In this document: in pieces, positions 16,979 through 25,922 of the stretch
Layout: every line of letters begins with the position of its first letter
How positions within the stretch are numbered: position 1 is the stretch's first letter
NCBI RefSeq assembly: GCF_001315105.1
Contig: NZ_BAZR01000008.1
Location: forward strand, 1-64,000
DNA length: 64,000 nt
Source of the DNA: Paenibacillus sp. JCM 10914
Lineage (GTDB): Bacteria; Bacillota; Bacilli; Paenibacillales; Paenibacillaceae
Direction: 5' to 3'
Notes under the pieces: model-generated
Told to the model about the DNA's origin: nothing
Seen by the model: only the letters and a program-made list of their open reading frames with translations
Databases searched by the model: none
Made by a program: the position numbers and the translations under genes

Positions 16979-19410
16979 ATGAGCGCGGATACAACCATGG
17001 AGCATAAGAAGACCTCGCTGCAGTTAACCGGGATGACATGCGCAGCCTGTGCCAACCGGATCGAGAAGGGCCTGAATAAGATGGAGGGCGTTCAGGAGGC
17101 GAATGTGAACTTTGCATTGGAGAAAGCCTCAGTGACGTTTGATCCAAAGGTCGTTACCGTGGCGCAGATGGAGGAGAGGATCGAAAAGCTCGGTTATGGC
17201 ACCGCTAAAGAGACGGCTGACTTACAACTTATCGGCATGTACTGCGCGGCCTGTGCCACGAAGATCGAGAAGGTTGTGAGCCGGATGCCAGGGGTCGATA
17301 AAGCGAATATCAACTTTGCGATGGAAACGGCACGGGTGGAATACAATCCGGCCGAGGTGAGCATCGCCGACATTCAACAGCGCGTGGAGAAGCTGGGGTA
17401 TCAAGCAGTTTCTAAACGGGAAACGCTGGACCAGGAAGGTCACCGCAAAGAGGTTATCACTAAGCAAAAGCGGAAGCTGCTCATCTCGGCGGTGCTGTCA
17501 CTGCCGCTGCTCTGGGCGATGGTCACTCATTTCTCGTTCACCTCTTGGATTTGGATGCCAGAGCTATTCATGAATCCGTGGTTCCAACTCGCTCTGGCCA
17601 CACCGGTTCAGTTCTATATTGGCAAGCAATTCTATGTAGGGGCTTATAAAGCGCTTCGGAACAAAAGTGCCAACATGGACGTGCTGATCGCGCTCGGAAC
17701 ATCGGCGGCCTATTTTTACAGCCTCTATTTGACGATCGATTGGGCCATGGCTGGCGCTAGCGCGCACCACGGGCCAGACATGTATTATGAGACGAGTGCG
17801 GTTCTGATTACGCTTGTCATCCTCGGGAAATTGTTCGAGTCATTAGCGAAAGGCAGAACATCGGAGGCGATCAAGACGCTGATGGGCCTTCAGGCCAAGA
17901 CGGCGCTGGTGATCCGTGACGGTCAGGAGCAGTCGATACCGGTGGAACAAGTCGTGGTTGGCGATCTGGTACTGGTGAAACCCGGCGAGAAGGTTCCGGT
18001 AGACGGCAAAGTGAACGAGGGCACCTCGGCAGTGGATGAGTCGATGTTGACAGGTGAGAGTATTCCGGTTTCGAAGAATCCCGGTGACACGGTAATCGGC
18101 GCTACGGTGAATAAGAACGGGCGCTTGATCGTTGAGGCGACCAAGGTAGGCAGGGAAACGGCGCTTGCCAGATCATTAAAGTGGTTGAAGAAGCGCAAGG
18201 CTCCAAAGCGCCGATCCAGCGTGTTGCCGATGTGATTTCGGGCATTTTCGTACCGATCGTGGTCGGTATTGCGATAGTGGCTTTCCTGATCTGGTTCTTC
18301 TGGGTAACGCCTGGAGACTTTGCCCATGCGCTTGAGATTGCCATTGCGATTCTGGTCATTGCTTGTCCTTGTGCGCTTGGCTTGGCTACACCTACTTCGA
18401 TCATGGCCGGTTCCGGACGTGCAGCCGAACTGGGGGTCTTGTTCAAGGGTGGAGAGCATCTGGAGACGACGCATAAGATCGATACCATTATTTTGGATAA
18501 GACAGGAACGGTAACCAAGGGCAAGCCGGAGCTTACGGATGTCTTGGTGGAAACGATGAATCAGGAACAGCTGCTGCGTCTGGTTGGGTCAGCTGAGAAG
18601 AGCTCGGAGCATCCATTGGCCGAGGCGATTGTGGCAGGCATCGAAGCCAAGGGAGTGCAGCTTCCGGCAGCGCAGGAATTCGAGGCGATTCCAGGGTACG
18701 GCATCCGTGCCGTTGTTGAAGGACATGAAGTGTTGGTCGGTACGCGCAAGCTTATGATGAAGCATCAAATCTCTGCCGAGCATGTGCTGGAGACGATGTC
18801 GAAGCTTGAAACCGCCGGTAAAACAGCCATGTTGGCTGCCGTTGACGGTCAATATGCCGGCATGGTAGCCGTGGCCGATACGATTAAGGAGACTTCTCCA
18901 ACAGCTATCGCCAGATTGAAGCAGATGGGGATCGAGGTCATTATGATTACCGGTGATAATCAGCGTACGGCCGAAGCGATTGCGAAGCAGGTCGGCATCG
19001 ATCATGTGCTGGCTGAAGTGTTGCCGGAAGGCAAAGCCGATGAAGTGAAGAAGCTGCAGCAGCAGGGCAAAAAAGTCGCGATGGTGGGTGACGGTATTAA
19101 CGATGCTCCTGCATTGGCCGTCGCCGATATCGGCATGGCGATCGGTACTGGAACGGATGTGGCAATGGAGGCAGCGGATGTTACCTTGATGAAGGGGGAT
19201 CTGGGCAGTATTCCCGATGCCATCTACATGAGCCGAAAAACGATGCGAAATATACGCCAGAACCTGTTCTGGGCGCTTGGTTATAACTCGCTCGGCATTC
19301 CGATTGCAGCCATCGGACTGCTGGCACCGTGGGTGGCCGGAGCGGCCATGGCACTGAGCTCGGTATCCGTGGTGTTGAATGCGCTGCGTCTGCAGCGCAT
19401 GAAGGTTTAA
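16979..19410 (+). CDS. copA: Copper-exporting P1B-type ATPase CopA, frame broken near 18168
   Basis: Pumps Cu(I) out of the cytoplasm. Two N-terminal HMA domains (C21/C24 in MTCAAC; C89/C92 in MYCAAC), membrane segments, TGES actuator loop, CPC ion site ([14 protein letters not shown]), phosphorylation motif [15 protein letters not shown], and C-terminal helices. The frame shifts after VGRETALA: one stretch ends at 18235 while the next frame continues with [21 protein letters not shown] missing C (GCCAG for GCCCAG, about 18168) restores an 810-residue protein, normal for Bacillus/Paenibacillus CopA. RBS AAAGGAGTG. In the CsoR regulon. Confidence 0.93.
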
Positions 19411-19452
19411 TGTTCCGAGCCGATACACATACGATATAATAGGAGTGAAGAT

Positions 19453-20094
19453 ATGGCTTCACAGAAATTCGCGGTAACCCCTGGATTCGAAGTCGGCGGC
19501 ACGCTGTTCAGACCTGATCAGCTTGCGCTTCTGGGCACGATTGTGGGCGAGGGTGCTTTGATTGAGATGACCACGTTCAAGCAGCTGTACGTGGAGATGG
19601 ACGAGGCGCACATTCCTGAAGTTCAAGAAAGGCTGCGAGCAGCCGGACTTCAGGTCCATCCTGCCGGCTTTGTCTCCAAAAGCCTCATCACCTGCAACTT
19701 CTGCCGCGGTGCAGAAGATTCAGGCTTGGATGTCGCCGCACTGCTGGATGAGGCCGTAGCCGATCATCCTGTACCGAATCCGCTCAAGATCGGTTATGCC
19801 GGCTGCGCGCTTGGGACGAGCGAGCCGCTCCTCAAGGACATTGCCGTCATCAAAATGAGGGACACCTTTGATATATACGTGGGCGGAGAACCAAGGGGGC
19901 TGAAGGCAGCTTTGGCGAAGCCGCTGCACACAGCGCTGGCACCGGCACAACTAGCCCCGATTATCCTGAGATTGATTGGCATCTATCAGGAGCAGGGAAA
20001 GAAGAAGGAGAAGTTCTCTCGATTCGTGGAGCGCATTTCCCTGGATCAGTTGAGAGAGCTAACGGGCGAGCGCGCGATGGATACGGCAGGGTGA
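19453..20094 (+). CDS. Nitrite/sulfite reductase-like domain protein with altered Fe-S/siroheme cysteines
   Basis: 213 residues. An N-terminal ferredoxin-like half-domain (about 10-70) precedes a domain resembling the siroheme/[4Fe-4S] domain of nitrite and sulfite reductases (ITCNFCRG, GYAGCALGTSEPLLKDIAVI, YVGGEPRG). The standard ligands are C-x5-C and C-x3-C. Here C81 and C84 are two residues apart, C118 is present, and the position of the fourth, siroheme-bridging cysteine is T122. Cofactor binding is therefore doubtful or different. It follows copA by 42 bases with RBS AGGAGTG and is probably in the copper operon. Confidence 0.75.
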   Translation: MASQKFAVTPGFEVGGTLFRPDQLALLGTIVGEGALIEMTTFKQLYVEMDEAHIPEVQERLRAAGLQVHPAGFVSKSLITCNFCRGAEDSGLDVAALLDEAVADHPVPNPLKIGYAGCALGTSEPLLKDIAVIKMRDTFDIYVGGEPRGLKAALAKPLHTALAPAQLAPIILRLIGIYQEQGKKKEKFSRFVERISLDQLRELTGERAMDTAG

Positions 20095-20131
20095 TAATAG
20101 CTGTTTCAGCATGGGAAGGCAGGACACATTC

Positions 20132-21457
20132 ATGATTCAAAAATATATCGATTCCCCCAACCTGCAAGAAAAACTGTACAAGAAAACGCTCCTTGTTGTG
20201 GTGTTCTCGCAGTTATTCGGCGGTGCAGGTCTGGCAGCAGGATTAACAGTAGGTGCGCTGCTGGCGCAGGATATGTTAAAGATGGACAGCTTCGCAGGTG
20301 TTCCGGTTGCTCTAATCACAGCCGGTTCTGCGCTGGGCGCTTGGTTTGTCGGGCGTCTTACCCAGCGCTGGGGGAGAGGACCGGCGCTGGCAAGCGGTTT
20401 TCTGGCGGGCGGGATCGCTGCCGTGGGAATTATCGCGGCGGCCGTTTATCACAATATTTATTTATTACTCATTTCGCTACTGATCTACGGGGCCGGTACG
20501 GCTACCAATATGCAGGCTCGCTATGCAGGCACGGATTTAGCGAAGCCTTCACAGCGTGCCGGGGCGGTTAGCATGGCAATGGTCGCTACGACATTCGGTG
20601 CCGTTGCTGGTCCGAATATGGTTGGCGTGATGGGGAACGTTGCCGAATCCATGGGGATACCGGCACTTGCCGGGCCGTTTATCCTGGCAGCGGCGGCGTT
20701 TACGTTGGCCGGCCTGATTCTGCTGCTGTTCTTGCGTCCGGACCCTTATGCGATTGCGCAAGGCATTGAACAAGCGAGAAGCCTTAGCGCAGGCCATGCC
20801 TCGCATATGGCGGGCAGCCCGGATAGACAACATCAACGGGGTGTGTGGGTCGGCGCTTCGGTCATGATCCTTACGCAAGTGGTGATGGTCTCTATAATGA
20901 CGATGACCCCGATCCATATGAAACACCATGGTCATGATTTAAGTGCAGTGGGCCTGGTCATTGGCATTCATATCGGGGCGATGTACCTGCCCTCTCTTGT
21001 TACAGGTTACCTAGTGGATAAAATCGGCCGCACCACGATGTCAATCGTTGCGGGTATCGTACTGCTAGGTTCAGGAATCCTCGCTGCGGTGGCTCCTGCC
21101 GAATCCATGACGCTGATGATCATCGCCCTCGCCTTGCTTGGCATCGGCTGGAATCTCGGTTTTATCAGCGGGACGGCGATGATCATCGATGCAACACCAC
21201 CAGCAACGCGAGCCAAGACGCAAGGGACAGTGGATGTTCTGATTGCGTTGGCAGGGGCATCGGGCGGCGTATTGTCCGGGATGGTCGTTGCTGGAACGAG
21301 TTATGCGACCCTCTCTCTGGCGGGCGGTTTGTTGGCATTGATCATGATTCCGTTATGCTTAAGCTCGGCGCAATCACGGAAATCTTCATCATCGAATGAT
21401 GCACCTTATAGGGCGGCAGCCGAATCAAAGTTTTACCGGTGGATACTTCCGAGGTAG
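20132..21457 (+). CDS. MFS transporter
   Basis: 441-residue major facilitator with about 12 membrane helices. The A-motif-like loop between TM2 and TM3 is WFVGRLTQRWGRGPAL and the second-half equivalent YLVDKIGRTTMS. A His/Met-rich central loop (SAGHASHMAGSPDRQHQRG) and MTPIHMKHHGHDLS might contact metal. ATG 20132 is preceded by AAGGCAGG; an upstream in-frame ATG at 20111 lacks an RBS. Lies 37 bases after the reductase-like gene, so likely in the copper operon; substrate unknown. Confidence 0.85.
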   Translation: MIQKYIDSPNLQEKLYKKTLLVVVFSQLFGGAGLAAGLTVGALLAQDMLKMDSFAGVPVALITAGSALGAWFVGRLTQRWGRGPALASGFLAGGIAAVGIIAAAVYHNIYLLLISLLIYGAGTATNMQARYAGTDLAKPSQRAGAVSMAMVATTFGAVAGPNMVGVMGNVAESMGIPALAGPFILAAAAFTLAGLILLLFLRPDPYAIAQGIEQARSLSAGHASHMAGSPDRQHQRGVWVGASVMILTQVVMVSIMTMTPIHMKHHGHDLSAVGLVIGIHIGAMYLPSLVTGYLVDKIGRTTMSIVAGIVLLGSGILAAVAPAESMTLMIIALALLGIGWNLGFISGTAMIIDATPPATRAKTQGTVDVLIALAGASGGVLSGMVVAGTSYATLSLAGGLLALIMIPLCLSSAQSRKSSSSNDAPYRAAAESKFYRWILPR

Positions 21458-21473
21458 GCAGGACACACTTTTC

Positions 21474-21498
21474 AGAGCACTTATTGTGCTCTTTTTTA
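21474..21498 (+). terminator. Terminator after the MFS gene
   Basis: AGAGCAC-TTATT-GTGCTCT followed by TTTTT. Ends the copper operon. Confidence 0.88.
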
Positions 21499-21557
21499 CG
21501 TTGTCCGCATTGATGAACGATTTGGAAAAAAGATGAAAATCGGGTATTTAATCGCGG

Positions 21558-21608
21558 TTGACGCTGCGTATGAAAGGGATTACAATCTAATTGTTAAGAT
21601 CTTTTAAC
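21558..21608 (+). promoter_or_regulatory. marR promoter and candidate operator
   Basis: -35 TTGACG (21558-21563), 17-base spacer, -10 TACAAT (21581-21586). GTTAA-GATCTT-TTAAC (21593-21608) is an inverted repeat over the expected start of transcription, a common arrangement for MarR autorepression. Confidence 0.65.
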
Positions 21609-21672
21609 TACTTTATATTATGATAAAAATCACAGTCATATTTCGTATGAAACGAATCGAGGTGATGAGAAG

Positions 21673-22128
21673 CTGGACAAGAGGGAACAACTATCTTATA
21701 TGGTATCGAGGCAGATGATGACGCTAGTGGCCGGATATGCGCAGCTGCTGGAAAGTGATCTATCAGGTCCACAATATTACGTTCTGCGAACGCTTGCCTA
21801 CGAGGGCCAGAAGACAAGTTCGTATTTTGCCCAGTTGCTTCATGTGACGCTCTCCGCTGTTACGAATCTAAGCAATAAGCTGGTGAATAAGGGCTATGTG
21901 GAGCGTGTTGTGTCCGAAGTCGACAGACGCCAAGTGTATTTGCAGATTACCGAGCAGGGCCGTGAGGTAGAAAGTCGAATGCTAGCGAAGTATCGTGAAC
22001 TGAATGAAGGCATCTGGTCCGACTTTACGGAGCAAGAGTTGGATATCCTGATCAGGTCTTACGGGAAGATGATCGATCATCTGCAGCATAAAATTCATAA
22101 GTCCGAGGACCAAGATCGTACTGAATAA
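21673..22128 (+). CDS. MarR-family regulator (probable non-ATG start)
   Basis: Winged-helix repressor. Recognition region TSSYFAQLLHVTLSAVTNLS and wing VERVVSEVDRRQVYLQIT are typical MarR. From the first ATG (21700) the protein has 142 residues but loses the start of helix 1 and has no RBS. CTG 21673, nine codons upstream, follows GAGGTGATGAG and gives 151 residues starting M-DKREQLSYMVSRQMM. CTG starts are rare; a TTG misread is an alternative. The SDR gene 25 bases downstream is probably cotranscribed and its target. Confidence 0.85.
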   Translation: MDKREQLSYMVSRQMMTLVAGYAQLLESDLSGPQYYVLRTLAYEGQKTSSYFAQLLHVTLSAVTNLSNKLVNKGYVERVVSEVDRRQVYLQITEQGREVESRMLAKYRELNEGIWSDFTEQELDILIRSYGKMIDHLQHKIHKSEDQDRTE

Positions 22129-22153
22129 TCATGAAATGTAGGAGGGTACTTCC

Positions 22154-22906
22154 ATGGGAAGATTAGATAACAAGGTAGCGATTATTACGGGTGCAGCCGG
22201 CGGCATGGGCAAAGCCGACGCTTTGCTGTTTGTACAAGAAGGCGCCAAGGTGGCCCTTACGGATTTGCAGGAAGACAAGATCAAGGACGTCGTGGCCGAG
22301 ATAGAGGCGATGGGTGGACAGGCAATCGGATTCAAACATAATGTAGCTTCCGAAGAGGATTGGGTTCGTGTCGTAGACGAGACCGTTCAGAGATTCGGCA
22401 AGATTGATATTTTGGTGAACAATGCAGGCATCTCGGATGCTACTCCGTTTATGGATCAGACGGTTGAGCGTTGGGAGCGCACGATGACCATTAACGTGAC
22501 GAGCATTTTTCTCGGACAAAAATATGTCATCCCGCACATGATCGAAGCGGGTGGCGGTTCGATCGTCAATATCTCTTCCATTGCCGGTCTTACCGGCGGC
22601 AGCGGCTCAGGACCATACACGGCCAGTAAAGGTGCGGTCAGAATGTTGACGAAGGCAACGGCAGTCGATTTCGCGCAGCACAATATTCGTTGCAACTCGA
22701 TCCATCCGGGATATATCGAGACGCCGATGACGGTCGACCTGTTCAAGAACGAGCAGATGACGCAATGGTTCCAGTCGCAGACGCCATTGCCGCGGCTGGG
22801 CAAGCCTGAGGATATCGCACGCGGAGTCTTGTTCCTGGCTTCCGACGAATCTTCCTACATTACGGGCGTAGAGCTTCCGATCGACGGTGGATATTACGCG
22901 AAGTAA
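22154..22906 (+). CDS. Short-chain dehydrogenase/reductase (classical SDR)
   Basis: 250-residue NAD(P)-dependent oxidoreductase. Cofactor motif TGAAGGMG (about residues 13-20), NNAG (89-92), catalytic S142, Y155 and K159 (YTASK), and the C-terminal VELPIDGGYYAK. T-D at the end of strand 2 (LTDLQ) suggests NAD(H) preference. RBS GGAGGG. Substrate unknown. In the MarR operon. Directly after its stop codon, in the same frame, a second SDR-like C-terminus is readable (see next entry). Confidence 0.92.
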   Translation: MGRLDNKVAIITGAAGGMGKADALLFVQEGAKVALTDLQEDKIKDVVAEIEAMGGQAIGFKHNVASEEDWVRVVDETVQRFGKIDILVNNAGISDATPFMDQTVERWERTMTINVTSIFLGQKYVIPHMIEAGGGSIVNISSIAGLTGGSGSGPYTASKGAVRMLTKATAVDFAQHNIRCNSIHPGYIETPMTVDLFKNEQMTQWFQSQTPLPRLGKPEDIARGVLFLASDESSYITGVELPIDGGYYAK

Positions 22907-22996
22907 ACAGGTTCACTGATTACGATTGACGGTGGATTGACGCAAAAACTTAGAGAAGAGCACATGAATAAAGACCAGTTAAGCCATTCAGCTTAA
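22907..22996 (+). pseudogene. Remnant C-terminus of a second SDR gene
   Basis: Immediately after the SDR stop codon the same frame reads TGSLITIDGGLTQKLREEH and runs 29 codons to TAA at 22994. TGSLITIDGGLT is the classic C-terminal SDR motif (compare ITGVELPIDGG just upstream). It looks like the scar of recombination between tandem SDR genes, or of 3'-end replacement. The final codons lie in a terminator stem. Confidence 0.6.
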
Positions 22997-23004
22997 CTGG
23001 TCTT
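22971..23004. terminator. Bidirectional terminator between SDR and LLM genes
   Basis: Perfect 14-base-pair stem AAGACCAGTTAAGC / GCTTAACTGGTCTT, loop CATTCA. T-run is short, but position between convergent genes supports the role. Confidence 0.8.
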
Positions 23005-23023
23005 GCGCGTTACAGCGACATTG

Positions 23024-24067
23024 TTATCTTGATGAGATACCGACCGCTTCAGCCAGCAGCTCATACGAGCGAAGACGCGCTTGATGATCGTAGATCGCCG
23101 CGGCGACGATGATCTCATCGGCATTCGTCATCTGCTGGAACTGTTCTAGCTGTGCACGAACGGTGGCTGGGCTGCCGATGGCGGAGAAGCTCAGCTGACG
23201 CTTCACGATGGCCTGTTCTTGCAGATTCCACAGATCATCCATACTGTCGACCGGTGGGCTGAGCTGCCCGGTGCGACCGCGGATAATATTCAGAAACTGC
23301 TGATACGGTGAAGTGGCAAGCCGCTGCGCTTCCTCGTCTGTATCGGCGCAGATGACGTTTACGCCGATCATGGCGTACGGGTCGCTCAGTTCGGATGACG
23401 CACGGAAGGTGGTACGGTACAAGTCCAGTGCGGGCATCAAGTAATCGGGAGCAAAATGGCTGGCGAAAGAAAACGGCAGTCCGAGCTGTCCTGCCAGCTG
23501 TGCACTGAACCCGCTGGAGCCGAGGAGCCAGATCGGGACATGCAACCCCTCGCCGGGAATCGCGCGAATTCGCATTGATGAGCCGGACGTCGGCTGGAAA
23601 TACGTGCGCAGCTCGCCGAGCCGGTCCGGGAAATCCTGTCCGTCACTGCCCGGTCCGCGTCGCAGAGCACGAGACGTCAGCTGGTCGGAACCCGGCGCCC
23701 GGCCAAGCCCGAGATCAATTCGTCCCGGATAGAGGGACTCAAGCGTGCCGAATTGCTCGGCGATGACAAGCGGCGCATGGTTCGGCAGCATAATCCCGCC
23801 GGATCCTACGCGAATCTTCCGAGTACCGCCGGCGACATGGCCGATGACCACGGAGGTAGCGGAACTGGCAATGCCGGGCATATTATGGTGTTCGGCGAGC
23901 CAATATCGGTTATAACCCCATTTCTCGGCATGTTGGGCCAGCTCAAGCGTATTGCGCAGCGAGTGTGCAGCGGTGCTGCCAGCCGTTATGGGTGCAAGAT
24001 CTAGGATCGAGATGGGAATATCGCGAAGTGACTTTGGTGCTGTATGATCATGGTGCGATTCGGTCAT
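23024..24067 (-). CDS. LLM-class flavin-dependent monooxygenase (luciferase-like)
   Basis: 347-residue bacterial-luciferase-fold oxidoreductase, expected to use FMNH2 or F420. Characteristic segments: ISILDLAPI at the start of the barrel, [17 protein letters not shown] (about residues 56-72), [30 protein letters not shown], and [13 protein letters not shown]. These match the MsnO8/YhbW-like group. Starts at 24067 with a good GGAGGTAATGTG. Monocistronic; substrate unknown. Confidence 0.92.
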   Translation of the reverse strand: MTESHHDHTAPKSLRDIPISILDLAPITAGSTAAHSLRNTLELAQHAEKWGYNRYWLAEHHNMPGIASSATSVVIGHVAGGTRKIRVGSGGIMLPNHAPLVIAEQFGTLESLYPGRIDLGLGRAPGSDQLTSRALRRGPGSDGQDFPDRLGELRTYFQPTSGSSMRIRAIPGEGLHVPIWLLGSSGFSAQLAGQLGLPFSFASHFAPDYLMPALDLYRTTFRASSELSDPYAMIGVNVICADTDEEAQRLATSPYQQFLNIIRGRTGQLSPPVDSMDDLWNLQEQAIVKRQLSFSAIGSPATVRAQLEQFQQMTNADEIIVAAAIYDHQARLRSYELLAEAVGISSR

Positions 24068-24284
24068 ATCACATTACCTCCTTATTCGTGCAGACAGAGC
24101 ACGTATAACGAACATTATATACCTAGTTAATCCATAAGAAAAATCAGTATGTAATGGCTCTTTATCATTATATGCAGAACCGGGCTTATCCAAGTAAAAA
24201 TGGTTTATCGTTACTTGTCCCTAAAGGGAGCTTACGGACATCGCCACTGGCAAGATACCCGTAAGCATAGCGGGGTTATTGAAC

Positions 24285-25607
24285 TTATTCTGCGTGATCC
24301 GCCGTTTCTGCTGCATCCCCAGGTGCCTGAATTCGCTCAAGTCCGTTCATATAAGGTCGCAGCGCTACCGGTATGTGGATCGATCCATCCGCTAGCTGGT
24401 GGTTCTCCAGCAACGGAATCAGGATACGGGGCGAGGCGACTGCCGTATTGTTCAAGGTATGACAGTAGCGCAGCTTGCCTTCCGCATCGCGATAGCGAAT
24501 ATTCGAGCGGCGTGCCTGGAAATCGAGCAGGTTCGACGACGAATGCGTCTCGCCGTAGGCATTCCGGCTCGGCATCCATGTCTCGATATCGTATTGCTTA
24601 TACGTTTTCTGCGACATATCGCCCACGCAGACTGCGACGACCCGATACGGTAGCTCGAGCTTCTGCAGCAGTTCCTCGGCATTCCATGTAATCTCCTGCA
24701 GAAGACGCTCCGAAGTGTCCTGATCTCCCTCACATACAATAACCTGCTCTACCTTCGCGAATTGATGCACACGATATAGGCCGTGCACGTCCCTTCCACC
24801 CGATCCTACCTCGCTGCGGAAGCAGAGCGATGCCGCAGCCATGCGGATTGGTGTCGTTACTTCCACAATCTCGCCGCTATAGTACGATACGAGCGGGACC
24901 TCCGACGTGCCGGCCAACCATTTGTCTTCTTCGGCTAAGCGGAAAGCCTGATCCTGGCCGAGCGGGAAGAAAGCCGTATTCTCCATCGCTTCGGTTCGAA
25001 CGGTTAACGGTACATCCATTAAGGTAAACCCCTTAGCTACCAGCATATCGACTGCCAACTGCTGTACGGCGCGGTGCAGCCATGCTCCGATTCCCGTTAA
25101 GTAATAGCTGCGAGTACCAGCGGTTCTAACGCCGCGCGGGATATCCATCAACCGGTGCAGCTCGCCGAGTTGAACGTGATCTTTCTGTTCAAATGCAAAT
25201 ACCGGGGGCTCCCCGACGCGCCGGATCTCGACATTGTCCTGATCCGATGTGCCTGGGGGTGTGTCCGGCGATACGATATTCGGTACAAGGATGAGCCGTT
25301 GGTTATACTCATTCTCTAGACCGCGAAGCTCCGCTTCAAGCTCATTTAGCTGAGCGTTAATATGTTGAACCTGTTGCTTCGTAACTTCAGCCTCAGCGGG
25401 CTTGTTCATTCTTATGAATCCGCTGATTTCCTGTGTGAAGGCATTACGCTGCTGCCTCAGACCCTCAACGGTCTGGAGCAACATCCGGCGCTGATCATCA
25501 AGCTCCATAAGTTCTGCAACCGATAGCTTAATTCCCTTCTGGTCGGCTACCCGCTGGATCTCAGCTTGCACCTCTTGGTGTTCCTGCATCCATTTCATGT
25601 CTAACAT
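24285..25607 (-). CDS. serS: Seryl-tRNA synthetase
   Basis: Charges tRNA-Ser. 440 residues. N-terminal antiparallel coiled coil about 25-105 that grips the long tRNA arm, then class II motifs: motif 2 CFRSEVGSGGRDVHGLYRVHQF, motif 3 near HTLNNTAVASPRILIPLLEN. Family signature TSEVPLVSYY is present. The longer upstream reading crosses a T-box and is not coding; ATG 25607 has AAAGGAG nine bases upstream. The sequence is somewhat diverged from standard housekeeping SerS (HTLNNTAVASPR in place of the usual TLNGSGLAVGR), so it may be a second, inducible copy. Confidence 0.93.
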   Translation of the reverse strand: MLDMKWMQEHQEVQAEIQRVADQKGIKLSVAELMELDDQRRMLLQTVEGLRQQRNAFTQEISGFIRMNKPAEAEVTKQQVQHINAQLNELEAELRGLENEYNQRLILVPNIVSPDTPPGTSDQDNVEIRRVGEPPVFAFEQKDHVQLGELHRLMDIPRGVRTAGTRSYYLTGIGAWLHRAVQQLAVDMLVAKGFTLMDVPLTVRTEAMENTAFFPLGQDQAFRLAEEDKWLAGTSEVPLVSYYSGEIVEVTTPIRMAAASLCFRSEVGSGGRDVHGLYRVHQFAKVEQVIVCEGDQDTSERLLQEITWNAEELLQKLELPYRVVAVCVGDMSQKTYKQYDIETWMPSRNAYGETHSSSNLLDFQARRSNIRYRDAEGKLRYCHTLNNTAVASPRILIPLLENHQLADGSIHIPVALRPYMNGLERIQAPGDAAETADHAE

Positions 25608-25639
25608 CGTTATCGCGCTCCTTTTCTTGTGGAAAAATA

Positions 25640-25850
25640 AAAAAGCGTCCTGGTCCGTATGGGACGAGGGACGCTTAAGCGCTCGCGGTGCCACCCAAAT
25701 TGATTTAACATGTAGGTTAAATCCTCTTAGATTCCGCGGTAACGTGCGGATCACGGTTAACTTAGGGGGATGATGAATCACTTCGATCAAGTCCCCTTGA
25801 CGAAAACGCCTCGGAGTTGGATGCTCTTCATTGGCCTGATGTTGATATTG
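25640..25850 (-). promoter_or_regulatory. T-box riboswitch leader of serS
   Basis: The minus strand reads TGGGTGGCACCGCG (complement of 25684-25697), the diagnostic T-box sequence that pairs with the uncharged tRNA acceptor end. Upstream is a stem III-like hairpin GATTTAAC-CTACAT-GTTAAATC; downstream is a terminator AGCGTCC ... GGACGCTTTTTT. Low serine charging would favour the antiterminator and serS expression. The stem I region is compact and I could not assign the specifier codon with confidence. Confidence 0.9.
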
Positions 25851-25856
25851 TTGTAC

Positions 25857-25886
25857 AGTATACCGCATGCAGCGCAATATATACAA
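25857..25886 (-). promoter_or_regulatory. serS promoter
   Basis: On the minus strand: -35 TTGTAT (complement of 25881-25886), 18-base spacer, -10 TATACT (complement of 25857-25862). It places the transcript start near 25850, giving a leader of about 240 bases that contains the T-box. Confidence 0.65.
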
Positions 25887-25922
25887 GGGGTAACGAGGAA
25901 AGAATGTTGCACCGAGCTACCG

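Noticed and set aside
18181-19410. A second, shorter copper ATPase gene
   Set aside because: It lacks HMA domains and the TGES loop and is the downstream half of the frameshifted copA.
25608-25886. N-terminal extension of serS (about 93 residues) upstream of ATG 25607
   Set aside because: The extension is the T-box leader read as protein; promoter and terminator lie within it.
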